DNA from: Eublepharis macularius
Lineage: Eukaryota; Chordata; Lepidosauria; Squamata; Eublepharidae
Length of the DNA: 64,000 nt
Direction of reading: 5' to 3'
NCBI RefSeq assembly: GCF_028583425.1
Contig: NC_072792.1
Coordinates: forward strand, 154,882,676-154,946,675
Shown piece by piece: positions 32,715 to 45,324 of this stretch. The notes below the pieces were generated by a model, which made no database searches, was not told where the DNA came from, and worked only from the letters and a program-made list of their open reading frames with translations. Both the position numbers and the translations under genes were made by a program. The first letter of the stretch is position 1. Every line of letters starts with the position of its first letter.

Positions 32715-33385
32715 TAGGGGTGTGCACTTCGGGTATCCGATTCGGGTAAAATACCCGAATTGAGCCCAATTTGGAAATCCCGAATCAAAGCTTCGGGGCC
32801 CCGGGGGTTAAGTTTAAAGGGTCCTTTGCAAGCAGCAGGGCCCTTTAAAGTTCAGCTGGCAGGGGAATTCCCCCCTGTCTCCCAGCTGAAGTTTAAAGGT
32901 ATTTGCGGCTTGCACGTAGCAGGAAAGGGCTCTTTATATGTTCCCATTCCCTATCCTTACCCCCCACCCCCTCTTACCTGGAACCATGCTGGAGGAGGTG
33001 GCCCTTCTGCCTCCCCACTGGCCTGTGGTGGCTGCCCTCTCTGCCGGCCAGCTGGCTGTGCTAGCTGCGGCTGCGCAGCAGCAGAGATGGCGGGGAAGGC
33101 CTTCTGCCCATGTAGCTGCACCTGCAGGCTGCAGTGGTGGGGAAGGCCTTCTCCGCTGGCCAGCTGGCCAGCGTGGTGGCAACTCCAGCCTTCTGCCTGG
33201 CCAGGTAAGTGGGGTGGGGGATGGAGTTTAAGGGTAGGGGTGGGAGTTTAAGGGTGGGAGTGGGCCTTCCCTGCCCCTGCCCCATCACTTCAGTATGCTC
33301 CGAATCTTTACAGAGCATGCTGAAGCAACTTAGAAATCTGAACCCAAAGCGGGAAACTTGAATATTTTTCAGGTGCACACCCCTA
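32715..33385. mobile_element. Non-autonomous hAT element (671 bp) with perfect 8-bp target duplication
   Basis: Starts TAGGGGTGTGCAC and ends with its exact inverse GTGCACACCCCTA. CTGTGTGC flanks it on both sides (32707-32714 and 33386-33393). Next to the left end lies a second short palindrome (TTCGGGTA...TACCCGAA). The interior is GC-rich with repeated GGCCTTCTGCC/GCTGGCC words and codes no transposase. The intact ends and target copies suggest fairly recent movement. Confidence 0.93.
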
Positions 33386-33487
33386 CTGTGTGCCAAAGAC
33401 AGAGCAGAATGAAGGTTAACCACAAAATGTGCCTTGAAGCAGCCAATCTTCCTCTTCTGTGAGGTAGGGTGTCCATTTGGATTACAA

Positions 33488-34005
33488 TGTGTGTGTTCTG
33501 TGCCATCAAGTCGCCTCAACCTATGGTGACCCTATGAATGAAAGACCTCCAAAACATCCTATTGTTAACAGACTTGCTCAGATCTTGCAAACTGAAGGAT
33601 GTGGCTTATTTTATAGAGTCAAGCCATCTTGTTTTAAGTCTTGCTCTTTTCTTCTGCCTTCCACTTTTCCTAGTATTAGTGACTTTTCCAGAGAATCTTA
33701 TCATCTCATGATGTGACCAAAGTACAATATCCTCAGTTTTGTCATTTTAGCTTCTAGGGAGGATTCAGGCTTGATTTGATCTAGTATCCACTTAGTTGTC
33801 TTTTTGGCCATCCATGGTATCTGCAAAACTTTCCTTCAGCACCACATTTCAACTGAATCCATTTTCTTCCTATCAGCTTTCTTCACCATCCAATTTTCAC
33901 ATCCATACATAGTAATGAGGAAAGCCATAGTTTGCATTATCTTGATCTTGGTCCCCAGAGAGACATTTTTATCTTTAAGAATCTTTTCTAGTTCCTTCAC
34001 AGCCA
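33488..34005 (-). repeat. RTE-like LINE 3' fragment, second copy
   Basis: Colinear with 5308-5835: CCTATGGTGACCCTATGAAT, AAGACCTCCAAAACATCCTA, CTCATGATGTGACCAAAGTA and CACATCCATACATAGTAATG. It also begins next to a short TG run. The 5' end is truncated at a similar place to the first copy. Confidence 0.65.
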
Positions 34006-35024
34006 GTGGCCCATAGCTAAAATAACAGTCTCCATATCTAAACCCTACATTCTTTTTGCATGTCTGTTCTAGGGAGATTATTGTCTCTTACGTAATCAGA
34101 TCTCCTGTTCTGCATCAGACGATTGATTGATGTTCCATCCCAACCCTGACTGGTTTTCAGAACTACCTGGAGGAGTCAGGCCTTCAGCTTACATCATTCT
34201 GTAATCCAAAACATGTGCTGTACCACTATGCAAATGGCTCATCCCCAGAGTTTGCGAAGTGAGCTACAGTTACATCCTTGCTCAGGTTCCTCCTCCTTAA
34301 ATGAGAACAAACCACATTCTTTTAATCTTTACTTATACAATAGGTTCTTCATGCCAAATACTCTTTCCTTTCACTTTGTGTTTATTTGAAATCATCCTTC
34401 TTGAATATACAACAGCTGACCGGATGCAGCATTCCCAAAGGTGCCTTGTGCAATGGTATTAAATTCTTTACATCTGGCAGAAATATCCTGCCTGATGGAT
34501 CCAGGAATTGTAATTGATATGCTGTGAAGGTGCATCATTGTCCCTATCTATGATTGATCAGGATCCCCAGGCGTCTTTCTCTTCATGTCCTTTCTGTTTA
34601 GAAGAGAAACTCTGTGGATTCCATTTTCTCTGTGGCCAAAGTCTCATTCATGTATATAGCTTGAAAGGGTGTAACTCGGTTTAGAATTGCACTGTTAAAA
34701 TACCTTTCAGTCCTTATCTCACTGGTTGTGTTCACAAAAATATACTCATTTCCGAACAGATTGCTCCCCGTTCAGCAAGGTTGATTTGCAGTTGCATTCC
34801 AGCCTTTCTGTGCTTTAGAATGGATGTATCCTAGGTGAAGAATGGTCATGCACGTCAGAATAATGGCCCATTTTAACTCAGTGCTTTTTTGTAATGCTTC
34901 AGGGAATTCCACTGCCATCTTACCTGGTTTTTAATCCCTGACATCTGGCATGCAGAAGTATGCTGCCTTTGAAAAAGGAGTTTGCGATGTTTGCTGATGC
35001 CACTGAATCCATACACTAAGAAGA
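34006..35024. other. Non-coding DNA with a half MITE
   Basis: No exon was seen. GAAAGGGTGTAACTCGGTTT followed by AGAATTGCACTG (34664-34698) is a solitary right half of the palindromic MITE. Confidence 0.45.
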
Positions 35025-35096
35025 AATACTCCAGTCTTAAGCTCATTGAAATCAATGTGCTTAGACTGGAGTAACTCTGTTTAGGATTGCAATGTT
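35025..35096. repeat. Palindromic MITE, 'ACTCCAGTCTTAAGC' arm type, complete
   Basis: TACTCCAGTCTTAAGCTCAT faces GTGCTTAGACTGGAGTAACT across TGAAATCAA, followed by TTTAGGATTGCAATG. The arms pair almost perfectly. Confidence 0.8.
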
Positions 35097-38000
35097 AAGT
35101 CTTTTAGGCTAGTTGCAATGTAACAGTGAATTCCATAGGTTTTATACAAGGACGTAGCACATTTTATCATAAGTCCTGCAATTTCTCTGGATGATTGTTT
35201 TGAGACACAACAAGAAAGAGTGATGCCTCTAAGCTTCACTTGTCTCCTTTTTATCTCACTTCCTTGCCTTCTTTAATCTTTTTTCAAACATATCTTTGGC
35301 AGTCCATGGTATACTCAGGGCCAGGGCCCTTGCAGAGGAGATTTGCCATGTGTTTAGGTGCATGTAGATAATGCTTCCTGCCACCTCCCCAGACTGCTGC
35401 TGAGCATACTTCTGATCTTGGAGTTCTGCTGGAGGAGGACAGGGTGGGAGGGACACAGCTAGGATGGAGGGGCTGCAAAGAAGACTTTATAGATGGAGGG
35501 AGGGCGAAGCAGCCCCTCCTGTCTGCCAGTTCTCTCCTGCAGATGCTCCTGCAGTGCATACATGCGTTTGGGTCCTGTGTGTTTGTCATATAATCTGTAG
35601 CTGCTCCTTAAGAGAAGAAATGGATGGCATTTCTCCCCTCAACTCTAAAGGAGCAGAATTATTGTTTTCTTATTGCCTTTGAAAGAACATTGTTTACCTG
35701 TCATCGTTAGACACCAAAGATGGTTATTAAGCCTAAATTGCCTGTTTACAACCAGCAAAACGTTTCTGGCCAATGTTTTGTGTGCAGAAGACTTAGATAC
35801 AGAGCATTTTTTCCCTTTCTGCAGCGTAGTTCCATTCCCCTTGATGTAGTGCTATAAAGGGGAACATGTGAAAAGGAATTGAATTACTAAGTGTGTGGGT
35901 GGAAGAAAGAACAGCTGCGTGTAAGCCCCTATTACAGGAGCAAGATTCAGGTTGTGTGTTTCACAGCCTTCCTACCGAAGGCAAGCATAGCTATGTGTAA
36001 ACTTTCCCTTGGGCACCTCAAACAGGCAGTTTCCTGAGAACTTAATCGTGTATTGGAAGTGCCTGCTTGGCTTATAAATTGGTTAATAAACTGGCAGTCT
36101 CCTTTTGTTTGCTTTGGCACCTTCACCTTTTTGCAGCTGGACCATCAAATGAAGGATTCCTAATCTTTTTAAAGTTACCTTTCACAGAGAATGGTAGGAA
36201 AAATCTTAGATGACTGTTGAGCTAATGTCAGTCACCCTGGCAGCATCAAAGCTTGGCGATGCGGCATGTGCTTATGGCACTTAAGTCAACTCCATCTGAC
36301 TTTTTTCTGTAGCTAATGCACCCTCAGTGCGATTGGATTGTTTACTTTTGTCCCAAAAAAGAAAATCCACTATTAAGTACTTCTTATCTAATTCCTTTTT
36401 AAAAATACATTATAGGTTTAGTTTTGTGTCTTTGGTACAGATTATAAATATCTGTTGTGGATTAGCTTGAAGTAACGTTTGACAATCTGTTTGCAGAAAG
36501 AAACTATGGAACACAGGCAGCCTTTTGGTTCGTAAGAGAAAAAATAATGGTTTATGGCTTGTCTTCCCATCTCATTAAGCATGGCCAATGCAAAATCTAT
36601 TTCTCTTCCCAATTCTTTTTTGACTTGTGGATGTTTTATGCTTCCTAAGCATACAATCAGACAAGAGATCAAGGCGGCTTAGGAAGTCAGCATCAGTTGT
36701 TTTGCGCTCGCGTCCCAGTAAAGATGTTAGTGCCATATGCTGCTTTGATTTTGTTGTAACAAATTTCCTTCCAGTAGGCTGTGCAGCAGTCTTGGAACAC
36801 AGGCATGACACAGTAGGTTACATCAGTAAGAACTCTTCATGGCAACTTATCCTCGTGCCTTCAGTAGGAGTGCTTGAAACTAAATGGTTTGGGGAATGTT
36901 GCCATTAGAAATTGATTTCTTTGTTCCTAGTAATGAAACCTTTACTCAGATGTATCAAGATCTCCCCCATTTCCATCATATCTAGCCCTCAAAGTTGCTT
37001 CCAAAACTGATCCAAAAAACCGGAACAAATTTGCTATGTGTGTACATGTATGACCTAAACGGAAGGGGAGAAGAGGAGAAAATATTTGTTCTAAAGCAAT
37101 ATAGAAATTAGAATAATTGTGGAAAGGTGGAATATAAAAGTAAATCACAAGCTTTTAATTGCCTTACATCAAAATAATGAATTCTTCCTGTTGCTCAGAC
37201 TTCAAAGACTAGTACATTTGTGGTAGAGCGGGAGTTCATGTCCTCACCGTTGAAATTAATGGCTCAGTGTATTGTGATCTCAGAGACAGTAGAAGTGGGC
37301 AAGAGGAGATGGATGTGGAATTACCAGCAAACCGTCTTGGGAGTTCTGGGAAACCATGCCGTCTCTCTCATTACTGGAACCTGCAACAGTTTATGAGCTC
37401 CCTTGGCCTTCAGTTCCATTTGGACTAATCCCTAGCCTGATATGCGGAGTGGAGTTCTTTAGACTGGTGTGGAAAGTAGAGTCTTAAATCAGCATAGCAG
37501 CCATTTGCATAGATATTTAAAGCTCTCTCTAAATTCAGTTTGCCGCAGTTTAGTAAGATATAATTGATGTTCATGCCTCTTGAGTCCCTTATTTAAATGA
37601 CTGGTATTCGTTGTATATAAATTATGGCCTCTTGTAAATTTGAAAATGAAATAATTTCAAATACCATTAATTATATGCTGTAAATGTTGGGTCACTGTAT
37701 AAAACTGAATAGTAACATTTTAATGCGTGCTGGGTTTGGATGCAATCTTGCAAGAGCTTATATAATTAACACCAAATGGGAACATTTCCACAAGAGTTAA
37801 GCTGTTGCTTGCCGTTAAATCTCTATATAAACGTTTCAAAGATGTAACATATATAGTTGTTTGCTTTATTACTTAGCATTTGTCATTAAGATGTGAAGTA
37901 GTTTTGTCTGGTTTCATCCAATTCATACTGCTGGAACTATTCTACCTATTTTATCCAGTATCTTTAGTGAAATGCTTTAACGTACAGGTTTTCTAGATCC

Positions 38001-38309
38001 AGTTTGCCCTTTTAAAAGACAATCACACACACACCCCTTAGAAAAACTGCATTTCACCAACCCCTGGTCCAGTCCCTGAGATGCTAATCCAATAGGGTTT
38101 GTGCAAGGAAGTATGAGGGAAAGAGCGAGACCTTTCTCCTTCTCTGATGCCACCAGTGGAGTGAGTTCTTCTCTGTCTTGAATAACAGTTCCAGCTACAG
38201 GAGCATTTTCAGGTCATATGCCCGCCTTAGGCTGGAAGTAAGTACTAGAAAACTTCAAAAGTTCATAATCCTACCTAGTAATTAAAGTTCAGCAGCATTT
38301 CCAATTCAG
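35097..38309. other. Repeat-poor non-coding DNA
   Basis: Over 3 kb with no recognised repeat. A GC-richer patch at about 35290-35600 has open frames on both strands without domains. The low repeat load makes this a place to look for conserved non-coding elements. Confidence 0.4.
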
Positions 38310-38665
38310 AATAAGAATAATAGAATCAAGGAGTTGGAAGGGGCCTCCAGGGTTATCTAGTCCAACCCCCTGCACAATGCAGGCAATTCACAACTACCTC
38401 CCTCCCCACTCCCCCAGTGACCCCTGCTCCATGCCCAAAAGATGGAAAAAAACCTCCAGGATCCCTGGCCAAACTGGCCAGGAGAAAATTGCTTGCTGAC
38501 CCCAAAGTGGCAATCGGCATTACCCTGGGTGTGTAAGAAGGGGCCATGAGAACTAAGCACTGATATAACCCTTCCTGTCCTCCCTCTCATGAACTGCTTA
38601 GGTTCATTGCTTTCAGATGGCCATCTAGCCTTTGCTTTAAAACCTCGTCAGTTCACCTCTTTTTA
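38310..38665 (-). repeat. CR1 LINE 3' end, reverse
   Basis: AGAATCAAGGAGTTGGAAGG, GTTATCTAGTCCAACCCCCT and GCACAATGCAGG are the reversed, classic CR1 end. AACCTCCAGGATCCCTGGCC and ATCGGCATTACCCTGGGTG follow as in other reptile copies. Confidence 0.85.
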
Positions 38666-39834
38666 AAGTTTGAAGAACCACATTGAAGGTGCATCTTATT
38701 TAGTTTTGCCTTTGTGGATATAATAGTATCTATGATCTTAAAACTGTCAATATAGCTTTCTTTGCAGATATCGTGGCTTGTATCGTCTTCACTGTTTGGT
38801 GTTGTAAGCTGCGTGGAACAGAGAATAAGAGACAATGGAAATGTATGCACAGAGTTCATGAATACAAAGAAGTGGGCAATATGAGGCATGCAGCTTCAAG
38901 AACAATTTTTTGTGCCCTGTTTTCTGCATCTACTGAAGTAGTCAGTTTGCCTTTGATTTGTCACAACCACGCTTGATTTGAGCAGCATTCTGAATCCAGT
39001 TGTGTGCTGAAGCAGCAGCACAGCTGGGACTGCTTCACCCCACAACTGCAGCTTGCCTCTTGAGTTGCGGGAATTGAGTGTCAATCTGCTCAGGGATTTC
39101 AAAGGAATGTAGAAGCATCAGCTGCTTAGGAACCCCCCCCCCTCCCATGGTGTATTGCCATGTTTGGTGGATTGTGTCCTAAGAAGGCAATCCATCCTCA
39201 TTCAAACAGTAATCCTCTCCAGAATGGAAGAAACGGACTGACGTAAATGGGAAGACATCTGGCATCCCAGTCCAAATATTTGTGTTGTGCATCACCTCGC
39301 AATACCAGTAGAGCATCGTGCTGGGGTTGCTATGCCATATCCAGTTGTTCTTTTTCCAGTGGAGGAAGCTGGTTGGATTCGGTAGGAGAAAGCAATTGTT
39401 TTTAAACAGGTTGATATTTTTTCATTTTGAGACAATCCTGTTAACTTGGGTTTTGTGGCTGAGGTTTGTGCTCTCTTAATGAATGATGAAGCTGAATTTT
39501 GCACGCAAAGTGCTGTCTGTGCTGCAGATTGCCTCTGAACTCAGGTTATATTACATTGTGTCAGATGAGCATATCCACAATTTTATATCGTTGTTAAGGT
39601 TTCATGACATGAAACTAAAGATGGAAATGGTAACTGGTAATTTGATGTCCTACATGTTACAGATTTTTGAATTTTACAATATTAAACATCACAGAGAAAA
39701 TTTATTTCCAGAGAGGAAAGTAAACGTGTATTCAGTGCTAGTATGGTATACTAAATTTCAGTCCTGCCTTTATTAAGTATTTATCTATAGGCTTTTGCAC
39801 GATGAAACATTAAATGAGAGGTCAGCAACTAGAA

Positions 39835-40145
39835 ACTATTGGAGGTTTCCTTTAGTCATCATTTCTAATAGCCATTGATATGTCTGTCTTCCATGAATTT
39901 ATCTAATCTGCTTTTAAATCCATCTCAGCTAACAGCCCTTACTGCATCTTGTTCTATAAATTTATTATATATTGTGCTTTCCTGACTAGCAATCAGTTTT
40001 ATTGAGGGACCCCAACTTCTTGTATTATGGGAGAAAGAGAACATAATAGGCCCACCACACCTAAATTTATAAACTTCTGTCCTGCTTCCCATGTCATTTC
40101 CCCCCTAAATCTAAAGCATTGAGAGACTTTAAGTTTTCTTCATAG
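39835..40145 (-). repeat. CR1/L3-type LINE fragment, reverse
   Basis: TAATAGCCATTGATATGTCT, CCATGAATTTATCTAATCTG and CTTTTAAATCCATCTCAGCT are the familiar reversed 3' UTR words of this LINE. Degraded. Confidence 0.6.
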
Positions 40146-41744
40146 TGAATTGCTGTGGTTGATCTTTGCTTGTTGTGCCTAAAGTAGTTCTTTGGAGCCT
40201 GGCTTCTGTCTATAGACTGTCTAAATAGTTCATGAAGTATTATTGTGAATAATATACCAAACAAGGTAAAATATAATTATCATCCACCTGTAATCTGCAT
40301 TTGTACACAAGCCCTGTTATTTCCCCATTCTGTTTTCCTTCTTGCAAATATTTGCTCTGTAAGAAAAAAGAGAAGCTGTTTTGTCTCTCATTCTTGGCTC
40401 CCAGCTAGATGTGTTCTGTTTGAGAGAAAAAATGTTTTTGTTAATAGGACTGGTCACTTTATCCTACAATCATTAGGACACCTTGGCTTGAACTCTGATT
40501 TGACGTCCTCAATTGTATTTAGTTACTCTTGGTTAGGTACACCCTGTATTTCTGTTCTACTCCTCTCGTTATGCTCGTGAGCACGGTGGAATGACCAGGC
40601 TTTATTCAGTACCGTTAACAGTGCATAGAGATTCCTCAGAACAGGCTGCTATGCATACTGACAGGAATAGTACCTAGGTGAAAAGCATCCTTTGCTCCAT
40701 CTATGGACTGGCTGAGAAGAAAAATAACAGGAGGCCTGGATGTGCATGTTTAATTGATGGTGCCCCACTAAGTGCAGGGGGTCTTATTCATAGAGCAGCA
40801 TTTTAAAGGAAGGGACAATATTGGCCATGAAGTCTGTTTTTCCTGTTCAGACTAACATAGTCAAGGTTTATATGGAAAATCGAAGTACGGAAAAATTTGG
40901 AAGGATGAGAGGTGGTATATTGCGCCAAATCTAGAGAATTCTTTAGAGTATATAGAAGTCTCTTTTTTAGTACTATACACTCTGATCTTAGGCATGTTTG
41001 CTCAGATGTAAGTCCCACTGATTGCAGTGTGACTTCAAGGTAACTACCCTTAAGATTGCAGGCTTACATACATGTTTTTATGGCAATCGTTGCTACTGAT
41101 CTAAACTCTAATATTACCTTCCAAGAGTGGCAAAAAATCTATTTAAGTCAATGTCAGGATGCCTGTTTGATGCATTTCAGCATATCTCTGAGGGGAGAAT
41201 AATGCTGAAAGAAGTAATATTATGCTCAGTAGCATTAACTCAAGAAAGAGACCGTAGTGTTCCATCTTCGAGCTATTGACATTGTTGTTTTAATATATGT
41301 AGATTGCATTTGTTTCAATAGGAAATGAGTCAGTTTCCAAAAGCTCTTGCAATACAGTATTTCCTAAACATTTCTGCTAGAATCAAATACTTACAGTGGT
41401 TTTGTAACAGTTTCCATATTTTGAGGCCACTTTGCATATTATTAAAAAGTATGTAAATGGTTAAAATATTTATTGACCACATTTCCCTAATTTACAGGTT
41501 CTGGACTTTCACATTATGAATGAAATGCCTGCTATAAAGGACCATAAACATCTCAGGGACACAATCCAGTGGGAAAATATTCTGTATAAACTAATTCAAG
41601 TCATTGTTGCCAGGAATGCTTTTGTTCTGTACATATCCTCTCTTTTAGAATATGCTGACCTATTCAAGCAAGACTCAGACAAGGTGGCATAGAAATTTCC
41701 TAAATAAATAGGTAAAAAAATCAATACTTTGATCTCTGCTTCTC
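40146..41744. other. Non-coding DNA with one MITE copy
   Basis: A palindromic MITE of the A type lies at 40976-41065 (GCTCAGATGTAAGTCCCACT and TTAAGATTGCAGGC). The rest is AT-rich unique DNA without a recognised exon. Confidence 0.45.
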
Positions 41745-42420
41745 TAACCTTTCAACTGGTGCTGGTTGCTGGGCTGATCTTGTAGATAACTCAGAAACTT
41801 CCAATAGAAAAAACCTGTAAAACTTAGCTGCCCATATAGCACCAAAAGAGCCCTGTGGCGCAGAGTGGTAAGCGGCAGTACTGCAGTCCAAACCCTGCTC
41901 ACGACCTGTGTTCGATCCTGGCAGAAGCCGGATTCAGGTAGCCGACTCAAGGTTGACTCAGCCTTCCATCCTTCTGAGGTCGGTAAAATGAGTACCCAGT
42001 TTCCTGGGGGTAAAGTGTAGATGACTGGGGAAGGCAGTGGCAAACCACCCCTTAAAAAGTCTGCCAAGAAAATGTCATGATGCGACGCCCCCCCCCCGCC
42101 CATGGGTCAGTAATGACTTGGTGCTTGCACAAGGGACTACCTTTACCCTTTTATAGCACCAGTCTTGAAGCAGTTGTTCTGCCCTTTGTTTGCATTTAAC
42201 CTCAACTCAGAATGCTAGTTCTTACCTTTAAAGCCTTTCCTGACCTAAAACATATGTATCGGAAAGGCTGTCTTTTCCTGTATCAATCTCTGTGCCATAT
42301 GTACTCACAGCAGTCTCTTCTTTTGGACTGCCCTTCTCCCCTCCCCAGGATGCCAAGATCTGAGGTGTGCTGATTTTGTCACTTGAGAGAATCTAGGCTT
42401 TCCTGTTGATCAATGTATGG
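41745..42420 (+). repeat. L2-type LINE fragment interrupted by a Sauria SINE
   Basis: L2-like sequence before the SINE (41745-41844) continues after it (42162-42420) with GAATGCTAGTTCTTACCTTT and AAAGGCTGTCTTTTCCTGTA. These words parallel the L2 copy at 31390. The interruption is the SINE at 41845-42151. Confidence 0.55.
41845..42151 (+). repeat. Sauria (ACA-type) SINE with 10-bp target duplication
   Basis: AGAGCCCTGTGGCGCAGAGT head, B box GTTCGATCCTGG, then CTGAGGTCGGTAAAATGAGT, ACTGGGGAAGGCAGTGGCAA and the BovB-like tail GGGTCAGTAATGACTTGGTG with GGGACTACCTTTACC. TATAGCACCA flanks it (41835-41844 and 42152-42161). Confidence 0.92.
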
Positions 42421-43104
42421 TGGATCGGGTATATGACCCCTGAAGTACTTGTATGAAACAAGGGTAAGATTAGCTGGCCCCTTGTTGGGTCTTTGGGGAT
42501 TTTTCTTCTTTCTGCTTGCGGTTCCACCTGCAAAAGAAAAAAGACAAACAGATTAGACATTGTTTCTTGATACTTACTCAACAGCAGTGGTGTTTCCTCC
42601 TAGAGCCACCCATCTTCCGTGCACCTGCAAAGAAATATGTAGAAAGCCTCATTTCTTCACACATATATTTGGACTAAAATTAATTGTATTATACTGAATG
42701 TACAACCCTGGTTGATGTTCCATATTTTTGTATTTGCTATCATATTTATTGTGGTATGTGGATGTATTATGAGATGTTTTGTAAGAATTTTTAATGATCC
42801 TTATTTATATATTTAATATGTATATCAGCACTTTAAAATATTTATACAAGATTTATACTAGATTTATACTAATATTTATACATACATCTTATTCTGTCTA
42901 GACTGTTTTTTGATTCCCGTGGTTGTGGCTTTCCACCTTTTGTTTCACATCATATATTCTACTTCTGTCTGTTCCTGAACTTTTTTACTTGCTGCCCTGA
43001 GCCCTCTATATTGTGACTTACCAGAGGCAGTCTGGGAAACAGCTACGTTAAAGGGCTTCTATAAGACCTGTAACATCGTTTTCTCTCAGGCTTAACTACA
43101 TAAC

Positions 43105-43275
43105 ACAAAAATACTTTAGGTGCATAGCCATGTTGGCCTGCAGCAGAACAGCAGGATTTGAGACCAGTGGCACCTTAGAGACCAGCAAGATTTTCAGAGT
43201 GTAAACTTTCAAGAGACAAAGCTCCCTTCTTCAGACACGTATCTGACTCTCGAAAGCTTCAAATCCTGCGGCATA
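43105..43275 (-). repeat. Penelope-like terminal fragment with hammerhead-like core
   Basis: Read on the minus strand it has CTGAAGA (43234-43228), a short GGGAG/CTCTT stem and GAAA (43210-43207). TCTTGCTGGTCTCTAAGGTG, CCACTGGTCTCAAATCCTGC and CAGGCCAACATGGCTATGCA follow. This is an abundant reptile tail. The link to Penelope-like elements is by memory of that motif. Confidence 0.6.
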
Positions 43276-44334
43276 ACACGAAGTTCCTGGGTTAAAAGAC
43301 ATACTATGGGCACTCCATACCCAAAACGTGTGGGACTCAGCATGTCTGACAACTGGACCTGGGGGCGGACCCGGGAGCAGTGTGCCATGTGTATATATAC
43401 CATGAGAGAGCCTTCTCATGAGTGGTGGGTTTTTAAACTGAAGGGTTGGATCCAGACAAAATTTTCCTTCAGCAGAACAGAATTTTCCTGCCTTCCCACT
43501 CTCACTACTGGCCACTGATCTTTCTGAAAAGATGCTCCTGGAAGGATAGAGAACCCTCCTGAGTGACACAAGGTGGGTGCGCTAGGAAGGGAGGAATCGG
43601 CGGAAACTGGCAATTTAGACTGGATCTAACACAGCATACATAAATCTTTGTACGTAAAAAGTGCAAAAGCATCACTGTACTCTTTAACTGCTCCTATTTA
43701 TTTCACGGAGGCTTTTGCAGAGAATGGCTCTTTGGACTGTACTCTAGCATTCACAGGTCTCCAAAATTCATCTCTGGGTTCTTGGCATGTAACCAGATCC
43801 ATATCCTATCTTTACATATTAACCCCTTTATTCCTGATTTGACAGGGAGCTGAAGCAAATGAAACATTTTGCTTAATGGAGAGGTCAGCTTAATACTAAA
43901 GTAAAACTTCAGCTGTTTAATCACTGAGGTCCAGTCCTAATCCGTCTGCAAGTTAAGAATGCTCTTGTTGATCTGTTTGCTTTTGGTGTGTCAGAGCAAA
44001 AGATGATATTAGAAGGGGGGGGGGAATGTGCATTAAACTGTAAATATCACTATAATGAGATTTTGGTGATTACATAAATTTGATTGATCAGATGCAAGCA
44101 GATAATCCTTGTTTACATCAGTAGTCATTTACCATTGCTCCAAATGAGGATGAATGTTCATGCATACGTTTCTGTTTTGCTTGTTTGCCTGGAGTGGTGC
44201 ATTGATTTTTCAAAAACTAGCATGACATTGTTTTATTAAATATCTACCCTACTGTTTATTTTTTCCTCCTTCTTTTATATAAAAGATCCACATAGCATGA
44301 AGCTACTTAATGGCATTGGAAGAAGTTGGCTCTA
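43276..44334. other. Non-coding DNA
   Basis: No known repeat or exon. A 112-residue minus-strand frame (43569-43231) overlaps the fragment at 43105-43275 and has no domain. Confidence 0.4.
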
Positions 44335-44395
44335 ATTCACAAAAACTTATGCTGAAATAAGCTTTTGTTAGTCTTTAAGGTGTCACATGTAGTTG
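44335..44395 (+). repeat. Penelope-like terminal fragment, short and degraded
   Basis: CAAAAACTTATGCTGAAATA and TTTGTTAGTCTTTAAGGTGT are the same tail family in plus orientation. Confidence 0.55.
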
Positions 44396-44904
44396 TCTAC
44401 CCATCTGTCAGTGAACACAGTTCTACTCACCGTGCATGGCCCAGTTTATTGTACTCTTCTTCCATACTGGCAGCATTAAACATTCAGGATTTCATTTTGT
44501 GTCTTTCCTTTTAGAATGAAAAATCAGGACAGATTATTTAGCTACTGTTCAAAATGTGTACAAGCACTCATGAAATGGGTTTTTAATATAATATACAGAG
44601 TGTTTTTCTCTCCTCTCTTCTCTCCACTCCCGCCCCTCCACTTACACAAATGTTAAGCATTTACTGAAGAGGAAAAGATGAAATCCTGACTGTGTTAAAA
44701 TCAATATTAAAGTCTTGTCATTGATTTAAGTGGGATCCAGAATGTCATTATACATGTAATGGCCAGTGGATTTCAAAATGCATACAGCAAGTCTTCTTCT
44801 TTAGAAATAAAGGAGGAAGGTTGCTACTTGCATTTTAAAATTTTTAAAAGGATGAGTAAAGGTAGCAATCCACAAATCAGTTGAAACTGGTGCAGTTATT
44901 CCAG

Positions 44905-45140
44905 CATAAATATTTATTTTACAAAATTTATACTCTGCTTTTCTGCCTACATAAGGACCACCAAAGCAGCTAACAAATTAAAAATATACATAATAAAATT
45001 TCATGTTAAAAACCATTAAAACTCCAAAACACATTGTTAAAACGATTAAAACCAGAGCTAAAATACACATACAAAAACATGCCCTCTCCTAGAGTGCCAC
45101 CCACCTAATCTCAGAAGGCAGGGATGTCTGAAGGTGGGCT
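44905..45140 (-). repeat. LINE/SINE-type 3' tail, reverse
   Basis: TATACTCTGCTTTTCTGCCT, then CACCAAAGCAGCTAACAAAT and repeated TAAAACC/AAAATACACA strings. This is a reptile repeat tail whose parent family I cannot settle. Confidence 0.45.
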
Positions 45141-45324
45141 CCAAAGATGGCCCGTGGTAATTGAGTAGCTTTGTAAACGAGTAAGTGGTTCATTGAGTAA
45201 ATTGGTCCCAAACTATAGTTTGAATATGCTCTGGGTAGCATTGATAAAGATAATGTTAGTTACAGTTGGCAAGGCTACAGTTTGTACCCAACTCTAGTTT
45301 CCGTGTACATGAGTTTACCCCTGA

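Noticed and set aside
41744-42103. 119-residue minus-strand frame
   Set aside because: It is the antisense of a Sauria SINE.
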